Assembly (NCBI GenBank): GCA_963931105.1
Contig: OZ007004.1
Coordinates: forward strand, 682,001-746,000
DNA length: 64,000 nucleotides
Source of the DNA: UMGS1590 sp900552455
Lineage (GTDB): Bacteria; Bacillota; Peptococcia; Peptococcales; Peptococcaceae
Reading direction: 5' to 3'
In this document: positions 16,922 through 26,300 of the stretch, piece after piece
How positions within the stretch are numbered: position 1 is the first letter of the stretch
Layout of the letters: each line of letters opens with the position of its first letter
Notes under the pieces: model-generated
The model's input: the letters and a program-made list of their open reading frames with translations, nothing else
Database searches by the model: none
Told to the model about the DNA's origin: nothing
Translations under genes and position numbers: made by a program

Positions 16922-17138
16922 CAGGTAGAAGGTAGGAGGTAGCCGCTACGCGGACGGACGCGCTGACGCTTGTCCGCAGGTAGGAGGTTTTAGATATTGG
17001 TCGGCAACGATTTTTGATAAATGCGAAGTGTTCGCTGACGATCATCGATCGCTGCGCTTTTTTCGATGTAAACCTCCTACCTGCCAGCGAGTTTAACGAG
17101 CTGGCCCCCGAAAGGGCTACTTCCTCCCTCCTACCTAC
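16922..17138. repeat. 217-bp non-coding nested inverted-repeat element
   Basis: The ends (16922-16944 and 17116-17138) are inverted copies matching at 19 of 23 positions. Inside, GCAGGTAGGAGGTTT (16976-16990) and its perfect complement (17070-17084) form a second pair 79 bases apart. Further small stems (GCGGAC/GTCCGC, CCAGC-GCTGG, GCCC-GGGC) fill the interior. No ORF. It occupies almost the whole gap between phosphodiesterase 1 and permease 1 and resembles a MITE- or BIME-like mobile palindromic repeat. Confidence 0.65.
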
Positions 17139-17141
17139 TGA

Positions 17142-18542
17142 TTAGAGTACGCCGACGAAATGCCACCATGGGATCATGACGACTGCGAGCACGACCGTCG
17201 CAGCGACCATCTTGAAGCCAAGGATCTTCATGAAGTCGGTGAGCTTGATCAGCCCGAAGCCGTAGAAGATCATGTAGGTGAGGTATTCGTAAGGCAGGAG
17301 CACCTGGTCGCAGCCCATGAAGAGGCTGTAGAGTGCACCAACTGGGTTGAGTCCAAGCCCGGCGGCGATCTGTGCGATTGGTTCAGAGAACCCGGCGAGG
17401 ATGGCCAATGGGGTGAGCAGGAAGTTGAGCACGACGGCCACTGCATAAATGGCAATCATAACCACGTTGGAGCCCATGCCATCGAGAGCAGGCACCATCA
17501 GATCGGCTACGAGTTCGCCGATGCCAAGATAGCTGGATACAGTACCGATGGAGAGGCAGGCGATGCAGAAGAAGACCATGCTCCAGTCAACGCCTTTAAC
17601 GTCTTCTTCAGTGGCGATCTTGATGCCAGGGAAGAACATCAGCCAAGGAAGAACGATGAAGCCCCAGTCGAGAGCGATGCCATGGATGTTGCCGGTGAGC
17701 ATGAAGATGATAAGCAGAACGGTGAGGATGGCACCGATTTTTTCTTCACGGTTCATCTTGCCAAGCTTGGCATACTCTTCTTTGAAATAGTTTACATCTG
17801 GAAGTTTGTGTTTTGGTTTGAAAATCTTAGGCAAAAGCCAGATAAATACCAGGCAGAAGATCAGGTATGGCAGGTTCTGCCAGAAAAATTCGATCCAGGT
17901 GGCGCCGTATGGTTCTGCGCCTTCTGGCAGAGTCTGGTTGGCAGCATTCCAAATCAGACTCATGAAATATGGGGAGTAAACGAACATGCAGGAAGCCCCT
18001 GCGGAAAGGCCGCCGATGAGCATGATGATGGCCGAGTCGATGGAAACGCCAAGTTCAAAGCCCATGCAGAGCCCGAAGGTAAAGGCGGCCATCATAACCC
18101 AGGCGTTGCCGCCGGTGACGGTGTTCAGAATGCACCCTACGATAAATACGCTATACAATAATCCATAATAGCTGCCGCGCACCTTAATGAAGCACCAGTA
18201 AGCCATGCGCTTCAAGAGACCGATACGGTTTAAAACCATGGCGATCATGTACCCACCGATAACGACGAGTGGCATGGTTTGCAACCAGGCTGAGTAGGCA
18301 ATTTCCATTGGTACGAGACCGGTGACCATGTACCCGATCGGGAAGAGCATTGAGACCGCCATCAGATTGACCTGTTCGAAGGCAACCATGAGAATGCCGG
18401 CGATCGTAACGATCAGGAACATCTTTACCTCGTAGGTATAGGTCTGGTTTTCTGGGATAAGGAACAAAATCAATGGAACCAGGATGTTAATCCCCCATTT
18501 GATCAGTGCCCCCTTATTCACACTGCTTGTTGTCGTTGACAA
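17142..18542 (-). CDS. SLC13/DASS-family anion permease (module 1)
   Basis: 466 residues from a TTG at 18542 preceded by AGAGGTGA; a farther TTG at 18650 lies in AT-rich promoter DNA without a site, so I reject it. Twelve or so hydrophobic segments with the two DASS-type re-entrant regions (ILNTVTGGNAW and LNFLLTPLAI). It probably imports a dicarboxylate-like, sulfate- or phosphate-ester anion with sodium. Closest relative in the window is the permease at 56466-57857 (shared KGSYxGLL, LPYEYxxYxI). It is divergent from a LysR gene and upstream of phosphodiesterase 1 on the same strand, suggesting uptake and hydrolysis of one substrate. Confidence 0.88.
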   Translation of the reverse strand: MSTTTSSVNKGALIKWGINILVPLILFLIPENQTYTYEVKMFLIVTIAGILMVAFEQVNLMAVSMLFPIGYMVTGLVPMEIAYSAWLQTMPLVVIGGYMIAMVLNRIGLLKRMAYWCFIKVRGSYYGLLYSVFIVGCILNTVTGGNAWVMMAAFTFGLCMGFELGVSIDSAIIMLIGGLSAGASCMFVYSPYFMSLIWNAANQTLPEGAEPYGATWIEFFWQNLPYLIFCLVFIWLLPKIFKPKHKLPDVNYFKEEYAKLGKMNREEKIGAILTVLLIIFMLTGNIHGIALDWGFIVLPWLMFFPGIKIATEEDVKGVDWSMVFFCIACLSIGTVSSYLGIGELVADLMVPALDGMGSNVVMIAIYAVAVVLNFLLTPLAILAGFSEPIAQIAAGLGLNPVGALYSLFMGCDQVLLPYEYLTYMIFYGFGLIKLTDFMKILGFKMVAATVVLAVVMIPWWHFVGVL

Positions 18543-18750
18543 GTCATTCACCTCTATCTTTTTGTTCCGAAAAGATTGTTTTGTCCGAAAACGACAGGCC
18601 TTATCGTTAGTTTTATTATAGAAATAACCTTGATTTATGAGAATAAGCAAATCCCGATACCAGATATATCAAAATCTTTTGGCTTTCAATGCGCTTTGTG
18701 TCATAATAAAGTAAAGGCCCATGCACCCTACACGGAAAGGACGTGCCGCT
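18543..18750. promoter_or_regulatory. Divergent promoter region, permease 1 / LysR
   Basis: A 208-bp AT-rich gap between divergent genes. Near the permease, two direct copies of a TTxGTCCGAAAA-like sequence (around 18564-18594) are candidate LysR contact sites. The LysR start at 18751 has GGAAAGGAC upstream. No gene is visible. Confidence 0.4.
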
Positions 18751-19677
18751 ATGAAACTCGACCAACTCCACTGCTTTCAGGAAGCCTGCAAATACCGTTC
18801 GATCTCTGTCGCTGCTGAGAAGAATTTTATCTCCCAGCCATCGTTCAGTTCAGCCATCACCAAGCTCGAAAAGGAGCTGGGGGTCACGCTTTTAAACCGC
18901 ACAAGCCGCGGCGTCAGCCCAACGCCGGCAGGTCTCGCCATTCTCGAGAAGACCCAAAACATTTTCGATCTTGTCGGCGATATCAACGACCTTGCCTCTA
19001 CCTATGCCAACCGCGGCAGTGTGCAGCTGGCGACCATTCCTGATATCTGTGACAAGATCCTGCCTATCTCCGCCCAGCTGGCCAAGGCCAAAAAGCTGCA
19101 GCTGCAGCTGTCGGTGCACACGGCCGAAAGCGACGAGATCTATCACTCGGTGCTTTCTGGTGTCGATTCCCTGGGCGTCGTCTTTTTCTCCACCCGCGTG
19201 CAGAGTCCGGAGCTGCGTTTCACGCCGCTTTTCGAAGACGAATATGTGCTGTGTGTCGGGCCACGCTCGCCGTATTGGGAGGCGGAAAGCATCACCATCA
19301 AAGAGGCCATGGCGGAGCCTTACATTGCCTATCGCGAAGAATTTATAAAAAACAACGGCGGTGTCAGTGATGTTTTTCAGGGCATGACGCCAAACATTGT
19401 GCTGCGCACCGACGACATTGAATCGATCAAGAAGCTGATCAGCCACGACAACTACGTCGCCTTTTTCCATCGCCACATGAACAGCGACGACATCCACCGC
19501 ACCTCCGACGCCATCCGCGCCATTCCCATTTCCGACTACGACACCAGCATGCAGATCGGCTACATCGAGAGCACCAAATACAAGCTTTCCAACGCCGACC
19601 GCGCCTTTCTCGAGATCCTCAAAGCAGCTGTCCGCCACAGTCTGCAGGATGAATCCTTCGCGGTCAGCGATCAATGA
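18751..19677 (+). CDS. LysR-family transcriptional regulator (module 1)
   Basis: 308 residues from the ATG at 18751, which has an AAAGGAC site and gives the canonical LysR opening MKLDQLHCFQEACKYRSISVAA; an upstream in-frame ATG at 18721 would add 10 atypical residues. The HTH is at about 1-60 (FISQPSFSSAITKLEKELGVTLLNRTSRGVSPT), then a periplasmic-binding-like effector domain. Divergent from permease 1, so it most likely controls that gene and phosphodiesterase 1 on sensing their substrate. Confidence 0.93.
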   Translation: MKLDQLHCFQEACKYRSISVAAEKNFISQPSFSSAITKLEKELGVTLLNRTSRGVSPTPAGLAILEKTQNIFDLVGDINDLASTYANRGSVQLATIPDICDKILPISAQLAKAKKLQLQLSVHTAESDEIYHSVLSGVDSLGVVFFSTRVQSPELRFTPLFEDEYVLCVGPRSPYWEAESITIKEAMAEPYIAYREEFIKNNGGVSDVFQGMTPNIVLRTDDIESIKKLISHDNYVAFFHRHMNSDDIHRTSDAIRAIPISDYDTSMQIGYIESTKYKLSNADRAFLEILKAAVRHSLQDESFAVSDQ

Positions 19678-19699
19678 TCGCCGCTTCCAGACAAAAATG

Positions 19700-19740
19700 A
19701 ACAGCAGCCCCGCGCAAGTTTCTTGCGTAGGACTGCTGTT
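19700..19740. terminator. Bidirectional terminator
   Basis: AACAGCAG and CTGCTGTT bracket an inner CGCAAG/CTTGCG stem, followed by TTTCT on the plus strand. It lies between the convergent LysR gene and the ABC permease. Confidence 0.7.
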
Positions 19741-19752
19741 TTTCTATGCGCT

Positions 19753-21924
19753 TTATTCGCCACTCATCTGCAGCGCATCGCGCGCACCTTCGCGCACATA
19801 GTAGTTTACAAAGATCGCTGTATCGTCGTCGTCGACTGGCCCATCACAGAGCCCGAGAACGATGTCCTTCTCCACAGGCACGTTGTAATTGCGCGCCTGA
19901 CTGTCCGAAACGAGATCGCCAGCGAGATACGCATTCACAAATGCTTCGCTGCTCATGGTACCGAGTTCGCCTTCGCCGTTGCCCTTATCCGGATCATAGA
20001 CGGTTGCCTCGTAGCCCTCGAGCATCTCGTTCAGCTGCGTCTGTTCGTCATCGAGGAAGCCTTCCTCGCGCCATTTTGCGAGCAGCGCCGTCGTCGCTTT
20101 GTCCCCTTCGTAGATCGTGAAGACATTGCCATAGGTGATGTCCGCTTCGTTGTAATCATTTTCAGCGAGCACACCATAGCCCAGCTTAGCAACAACGCGG
20201 CTTTCGAAAACGCTTTGATCGCGCTTGGCAATATCGCTCTGGACCGCTTTCAAAAGTTCTTCTGCACGACGAGCGCCATCTTCCTTATTTTTGACAAGCT
20301 TGCCCTCGCCGCTTTCGGAGTAGCTGTTCTCCGATTCTATCAGCCAGGTTTCATAGCCGCCAACAAAATCACTGAATGGTGGGCAAACATACAGCTCGAC
20401 AACATCGTTGATATTCGCTTCTGCAATGGCCGACCAGGCGCCAGCGCTCACATTCGCATCGCCGAGGAGCGGTGCCATGATCGCCTGCGCATCCTCCACC
20501 GCGAGGGTGAAGTGGCGCGTGTTCTTACCAAACATTGTGCCGTAGGCGAGGTTGAGGTCGACAACATCCGGCATGTCCGGGTCGCCCCAGTCGATATCCG
20601 CCAGATTCTTTTTTTCCGCCTGGGCAGCAGCAGTCATGATCTTGTCGACCGTCTGCGGATCTGTCGCAAACTTGCTCTTCACATCAAAGCGGCTGTCGTT
20701 GTCGTCGCTGTACGCGATCACCGCACCCTTGACACTCGCCGTATCTGGCAGATGGTGGTCGAGATCGAAAAGCCCCGTGTGAAAGCCCAGGCTCACGACC
20801 AGCGCCACCGCCAGCCCCACAACGCTCGAGATGTAATGGCGACGCACGCCGTCCACATCCATGCTGTAGAGCATTTCCGCGATCAGATGCACAACAACCA
20901 TCGCGATCACCGCACCGATGACAAAACCGATCATCGTTTCGGCAACGAGTGACCAGAAAAAGAGCCCGCAAACCACGCCGCCGAGAAACACATAAAGCGC
21001 CTTGATCACGTTACCAACCATCGGATAGAGCAGCGTGTCGCCAGCTTTTTCCACAGCGCGGCGATTATAGAGCAGATACGCGCCAACAAAGAGCACCACC
21101 GCCAGCACAACATAGAGGATCGTCACAACTGGATCCCAGACCAGCTGCTGCGGCGCAAAATTTGCCGCGTTTTCCGCCGTCACCAGCCCGGGATTGAGGG
21201 TGTTTATGTGGTCGTTTGCAGAGGTGATCATCGCCATAAATCCTGTGAGGATGTTAAAGCGCGTGAGATGCTCCAGGAGGCCAACATTGCCCACAGTGCT
21301 CGTAAAAGTCGAGCAGATCCCCATGAACACCGCGGCCACAAACGGCACACTGAGATGCAGCACCGCCGTCATCAGCACCTGGCCGATCGTGTTCGCCGTG
21401 AGCTGACCAGCGAAAAGCGACACCGCCAGCGCCAGCAGAAAGACCAGCATGATGTAGCAGAAATGCATTCCCGCCGCACCCACGAGATTTGCCGCCAGCG
21501 CACCGCTCACATGCGACGCCGTCATCAGCACCACACCAACGTCCACCATCGTCACCACGATGAGCAAGAGCACCTGCACCAGCACCAGCGCCAGAATGCG
21601 TGCGCTCAAAAGCCCCTGTCGCGTCACCGGCAGACTGTGGTAAAAGTTCGACTGCTGCGGCACATTCTGGTAGCGCGTCGCGTAAAAACCGCCCACCGTG
21701 CCCAGCGCCAACGCCAGAAAATAGAACACATGGAAGTAGCCCACATAGAGCGTCGACAGCAGCGGCAGACTGCTGTATTTCGGATAGCTCGTCATCTGCA
21801 GCAGAAACCACACCGGCCCCGCCGCCAGATAGAGCACACCCAAGAGCAGGATCGCGCTGCGCATCTTGTGCAGCTGATCGCGCACATTCTTGCCCAGATT
21901 ATTGTAAGATTTCTGCGATGTCAT
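19753..21924 (-). CDS. ABC-2-type transporter permease (GntR-ABC operon)
   Basis: 723 residues. The N-terminal 330 or so hold six or seven hydrophobic segments (LLGVLYLAAGPVWFLL, FYFLALALGTVGGFYA). The motif FYHSLPVTRQGLLSARIL is typical of permeases paired with YtrA/GntR-type regulators. After more membrane segments, a C-terminal domain of about 300 residues is soluble and probably external (DGPVDDDDTAIFVNYYV at the end). Its start overlaps the ATPase gene by 26 bases. Such systems usually answer cell-envelope stress or antimicrobial compounds; substrate unknown. Confidence 0.85.
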   Translation of the reverse strand: MTSQKSYNNLGKNVRDQLHKMRSAILLLGVLYLAAGPVWFLLQMTSYPKYSSLPLLSTLYVGYFHVFYFLALALGTVGGFYATRYQNVPQQSNFYHSLPVTRQGLLSARILALVLVQVLLLIVVTMVDVGVVLMTASHVSGALAANLVGAAGMHFCYIMLVFLLALAVSLFAGQLTANTIGQVLMTAVLHLSVPFVAAVFMGICSTFTSTVGNVGLLEHLTRFNILTGFMAMITSANDHINTLNPGLVTAENAANFAPQQLVWDPVVTILYVVLAVVLFVGAYLLYNRRAVEKAGDTLLYPMVGNVIKALYVFLGGVVCGLFFWSLVAETMIGFVIGAVIAMVVVHLIAEMLYSMDVDGVRRHYISSVVGLAVALVVSLGFHTGLFDLDHHLPDTASVKGAVIAYSDDNDSRFDVKSKFATDPQTVDKIMTAAAQAEKKNLADIDWGDPDMPDVVDLNLAYGTMFGKNTRHFTLAVEDAQAIMAPLLGDANVSAGAWSAIAEANINDVVELYVCPPFSDFVGGYETWLIESENSYSESGEGKLVKNKEDGARRAEELLKAVQSDIAKRDQSVFESRVVAKLGYGVLAENDYNEADITYGNVFTIYEGDKATTALLAKWREEGFLDDEQTQLNEMLEGYEATVYDPDKGNGEGELGTMSSEAFVNAYLAGDLVSDSQARNYNVPVEKDIVLGLCDGPVDDDDTAIFVNYYVREGARDALQMSGE

Positions 21925-22798
21925 AGCCCAGCACCTCCATTTCCGTGATAAAGATCTCTTCCAGCGTCAGCGGCAGCATCTCCGCGTAAAGCGGATCCAT
22001 CGCCGCAATCTGCCGTTCGATCTCTTCCTTCTTGCCGCGCACGATCATCGAGATCATGCGACCACGCTGCTCAAACGTCACAGGAGCCAGCGCCGCGAAA
22101 TCCTCCTCGCGATGCACCATCTTGAACGCCGTCTGCAGCTTGTAGATATCGCTTTCCAGATCATCCAGACTGCGCTGGAACACCAGCTTGCCCTGATGCA
22201 AAAGCCCGATCTGGTCGCAGATATCCTCCAGCTCGCGCAGATTGTGGCTCGCGATCACAACCGTCGTGCCCACATCCATCACAAGCTCTGAGAAAATATT
22301 TTTCACAGCCCGGCGTTTTACAGGATCCAGCCCGTCGAACGTTTCGTCGCAAAGGAGCACCGCCGGCTTCGCCGCCAGACCCAGGATGATGTGCGCCTGT
22401 CGCTGCATCCCCTTCGAAAACGTCTTGAACGGCGCCTTCGCATCCAGCCCAAAACGCTCCGCCATATCCAGCGCCAGCTTTTTATCGTAGTTCGGATAGA
22501 TCCGCGTGTACCACTGCGCCATCTGCGCGATCGAGCTGTGGCGATCCGTGTATTGATCGTCCGAAATGTAGAACATCCGCTCCTTCGTGCCAGGCTGTTC
22601 AAACACCGGCGCGCCATCGATAGCCACGCCGCCCTTGTTTGGTCGGTAAATTCCTGCGATCAAACGCAGCAGCGTCGATTTTCCGCTGCCGTTCGATCCG
22701 ACCAGCCCGCACACACATCCCGACGGGATCTCCGCCGTGATATCGCGCACCCCAAAGCGCTTGTCAAATTTTTTACTCACATGGTCCAGAGTGATCAT
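21899..22798 (-). CDS. ABC transporter ATP-binding protein (GntR-ABC operon)
   Basis: 299 residues with Walker A GLVGSNGSGKST, signature FSKGMQRQ in place of LSGGQ, Walker B VLLCDETFDGL and an H-loop VVIASHNLRELE. The C-terminal 80 residues are an extension typical of YtrB/YhcH-type ATPases. The ATG overlaps the GntR stop by 4 bases (ATGA), and the 3' end overlaps the permease by 26, so all three proteins are translationally coupled. Confidence 0.93.
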   Translation of the reverse strand: MITLDHVSKKFDKRFGVRDITAEIPSGCVCGLVGSNGSGKSTLLRLIAGIYRPNKGGVAIDGAPVFEQPGTKERMFYISDDQYTDRHSSIAQMAQWYTRIYPNYDKKLALDMAERFGLDAKAPFKTFSKGMQRQAHIILGLAAKPAVLLCDETFDGLDPVKRRAVKNIFSELVMDVGTTVVIASHNLRELEDICDQIGLLHQGKLVFQRSLDDLESDIYKLQTAFKMVHREEDFAALAPVTFEQRGRMISMIVRGKKEEIERQIAAMDPLYAEMLPLTLEEIFITEMEVLGYDIAEILQ

Positions 22799-23178
22799 AC
22801 GTCATCTCCTCCTTTTTCTTGAAATCGCGCGCGCACACGCGCCAAAACATCGTCCAACGGCACCGCCAGCGCCCGCAGACCGTCCACAGCTGCGTCCAGC
22901 TGCGCAAAAGCCTGCGGCAGCCGCTGACACTGCAGATCGCCAGCGTCCACCGCCACAAAACTGCCGCGCCCCGGCCGCGAATAGATGATCCCCCGCTCCT
23001 CCAAAAGACCGTACGCTTTCTGGATCGTGTTCGGATTCACCGCCAGATCCCTGGCCACAGACCGCACACTCGGCAGCTGCTCATCCTTCAGAAGCACACC
23101 GCTGATGATCAGCGTCTCCACATTCTCCAGGATCTGCTCATAGATCGGCTGCGCACTCCGCTGATTGATACGAAACAT
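22795..23178 (-). CDS. GntR-family (YtrA subfamily) repressor
   Basis: 127 residues from the ATG at 23178, which has GGAGG six bases upstream; the longer frame would add 21 non-homologous residues. N-terminal winged helix MFRINQRSAQPIYEQIL, LPSVRSVARDLAVNPNTIQKAY, ERGIIYSRPGRGSFV, then a short helical tail, which is the YtrA pattern lacking a large effector domain. Two matched palindromes around its own promoter indicate autoregulation of the operon. Confidence 0.93.
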   Translation of the reverse strand: MFRINQRSAQPIYEQILENVETLIISGVLLKDEQLPSVRSVARDLAVNPNTIQKAYGLLEERGIIYSRPGRGSFVAVDAGDLQCQRLPQAFAQLDAAVDGLRALAVPLDDVLARVRARFQEKGGDDV

Positions 23179-23207
23179 GCCAAGACCTCCTTCCGTCTGT
23201 TGCTCAT

Positions 23208-23267
23208 GTGTACTATCATTCCTAGTACACTTATCATACACGACCAGCGTACTACTGTCAATAGTAC
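23208..23267 (-). promoter_or_regulatory. Autoregulated promoter with two GntR operators
   Basis: Minus strand: TTGACA (23256-23261), 17-base spacer, TATGAT (23233-23238). Two copies of GTACTA-N7-TAGTAC flank it. One (23249-23267) covers the -35. The other (23208-23230, extended to GTGTACTA-N7-TAGTACAC) lies just downstream of the start site. Centres are 39 bp apart, placing both on nearly the same helix side. Confidence 0.85.
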
Positions 23268-23319
23268 AGCCAGAAAAAAATGCGCCCGCCGCAAATTTTT
23301 TGCCAGCGCGCGCAAAAAC

Positions 23320-23343
23320 GCCCCGCAGCTTTCGCCGCGGGGC
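23320..23343 (-). terminator. Terminator of the vWA/SLH gene
   Basis: GCCCCGCAGC and GCCGCGGGGC form a 10-bp stem (one mismatch) with a 4-base loop, followed on the minus strand by GTTTTTG. It is also close to the GntR promoter, so it insulates the operon from read-through in one direction. Confidence 0.75.
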
Positions 23344-23370
23344 ATTTTCTGTTTAACCGGTCAGTCGCGC

Positions 23371-26300
23371 TTAGCGCTTTGTCCAGTCGTAATCCTTGTC
23401 AACTTCGGTCCATTCTTCGAAGTCAACACCATCAATGTCAATCCATTCGTAGTAGTGACCGTTGGTCGCTTCCTGCATATCGGCATAGTACCATGCGCCA
23501 GGCAGGTTGTCTGGCCAGGTGCGCATATCCTCAACATCGCCGAGATGCTCGTCATGCGGACGGCGTTCCAGCACACGGTTCACGATCGCACAGGTCTCCG
23601 CGCGGGTGATGTTGTTGTTTGGACGAACGGTGCCATCTGGATACCCGCCAAGGATGCCCAGCTCTGCTGCTGCAGCAATCGCATCGGCGTACCATTCGTC
23701 ACCGCCAACATCGAGGAAGGTGCCTTCTTCATATTCCGCTTCAAACGCGTCATAGAAACGCACCGCCATCGACGCCAATTCTGCGCGCGTGATCGGCTCA
23801 TTCGGACGGAACGTGCCATCTTCATAGCCACTGATCGCGTTCATATTTGCCAGGGAGGACACCGTCACATTGAACCAGTCGTCTGCGTTGACATCAGGGA
23901 AACTGTTCACATCTGTCTCAATCTCTTCACGCACCTCATCCTTCAGCAAACGATAGAAAATCGTCGCCACCTCAGCACGCGTGATATTGCCCTGAGGCTT
24001 CACCGGCCAGAGATCTTCGTTGTCGGAGTATTCACCAGTGCGATAGTCTTCCGGATACCCTTCGATGTAGAGGAAGTGGTTGACCTTGTCAAGCGCTGGT
24101 GTATCTGGATCGTCATCATCGTTCCCAGTGCTTGGTGGGATGTATGGAGGGTTGTCGTCAGCAGTATAGAACAAGGCAAATGGCGAGAATGAACCTACAG
24201 TAAATGTGATATTGCCATTTTCAACAGTAAGCCCACCGTTATCTGTCGAGTACAACTCCATATCCCTTGGACTATAGTTGTCTAAAGCATCATTGTCATT
24301 GCGGTCCAAGCCAGTGTAGTGGACAATGTAGAATTCACTGTCGTCCGCTGCATCTTCAGGGACAGGCCAATGGACCGTAACATCATTATTAGCCGTCACC
24401 CAGGCATTCCCATTGCTTGTATCAACGAGATCAAGGTAATTTGTTTGCACAGCATGATCTCTTGTGATTTCATCAAAATAGTTCACTGCCGTGTTATAAA
24501 GTGTATTATTGGTATCTGGAACGATACTGTCTACCAGCAGTTCAACGTTGTTTTCAGAGGCAACTTCTAACTCACTTGTATTGATATAGAAGTTGGTGTC
24601 CTCTGGTACCTGAGCTGTGATATTGTCAACGGTTGAACTTGGAGTTTCTGTAACAACATCCGTGGTCGTCGTGTTCTGATCCGTCACACCACGAATGGTC
24701 AATTCTCCAGAGTTTACCTGTGCATCAAAAGTATTTTCTTTACCATCTACCGTCAGAACAGCCTTAACAAGCTCTTGGTCCAAATCACCACTGTAAATGG
24801 TCATATCGTAGGTTCGATACAATCCATCCAGATTTACTGTGAAATCATCAGTGGTCATAAACTCGCTGCCATTAGTGAATTGAAGTCGAATAGGAATTTC
24901 TTCATTATTTACGATAGCCGGTTTAAGGCGGTAAATATACTTGCTATAGGCCATACTATCATTACCAGTCTGATTGTCATATCGCTCCAATTCCCAGACA
25001 CGCGTATTGCCCGCATTATCATCATAAGTAAACGTTAGATACCCCGACAGGTCAACAACCTGTTGTTCGTTTTCAGTTCCTTCATTAATTGTTGTAACAT
25101 CTTCGTCTGCCGCATTCTCAATCATCCACTGATTCAATTCCGGAGGCAGTGTAATATAGAAACCTGGCGTTGGGAGTCCATTATTTGTCTCGCCGATCTC
25201 ATCTCCAGATCCGTTGACGACACTCTCGTAACTGCTGCCACCGGTATAAATAGTAATATCCGCTGGCTGGATTGCAATCGTACCTTCCGGCACTGGTTCT
25301 TTAACAGTGTAGGAAACGGTTGGACGAGGGAAATCTTCTGAGGTGCCAGACTCTCCATTAGAATCTACAGGATAAATTGTTGCCCTTTCGTTTGTGAACA
25401 AACCTGCATTCGGAGTTGCTGTTGCTGAGGTTTCATTTCCGTCAGCATCATTCAAGTAGCCATCACCGTTTTTATCGTATCCACCATAAGTACCTGGGTC
25501 AGTTGACGGACTTGTCAGCTGAACGGTGTACGTCAGTTGAACAGTGGCATCTTTTGTGATATCTTCGTTGGTTTTCCAAATGAAACATTCACCGACAGAG
25601 TCCTCATCATATGTCGTACCGTTTTGATAATAGTACAGCTCAAAACGGTTAGAAGTTGTTTTATCTCCGAATTTCCATGCTAATGTTGCACCTTCGGAGT
25701 CTGCTTCTTCCAATCGAGTTGCAGTTAAGATTGCTCCATCAACAGTGAGCGTTGGAGGATTACCCGCCGAATTTACAAAATCAAAATCGTTACCAATAAT
25801 GTCGACAACTTCACTACCTGCGCCGACAACTTGGATGAGTTCATCAGACAAATTTGCGAAAATCTCTGTCATCTGTTCTGGAGTGAAGTCCTGTCCATGC
25901 GCTATTGTCTCTCTGATAAGCTGGACACCATGCTCATCATGCTCATCATGCTTCTGTGCCAAATCGTCTAACATTTCATTTTTAACGCTTTGAATTTTCT
26001 CGCCTGTCTGATCTCCAGGCTCATTTGGATTAAAATCATTATTTACTATTGTAATCCGTGTTCCTTGATTGGCTGCTTCTAAAAGAGCATCATATGTCAA
26101 GCACGCAGATTTTTCAAAAGGTGTAAAATATGATTCTCCCCAAGCAGGTGACTCTCCTTCTACTAACTCGGGGATACTATCTCCCATATTTTGGTAGATA
26201 CTCCAGTATGCATCCCAACTACTGTCTCTAAAAAAGCTATCGATAGTAGCATCCTTTTCGTCCTTGTGACTATATAAATCTGACCATGTATTATACTTTG

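Noticed and set aside
16922..17138. CRISPR-like array from the recurring GGTAGGAGG motif
   Set aside because: Copies are inverted relative to each other, unequally spaced and only four; there are no cas genes.
18543..18650. Extended N-terminus for permease 1 starting at 18650
   Set aside because: TTG in AT-rich promoter DNA without a ribosome-binding site; the TTG at 18542 follows AGAGGTGA and gives a normal N-terminus.
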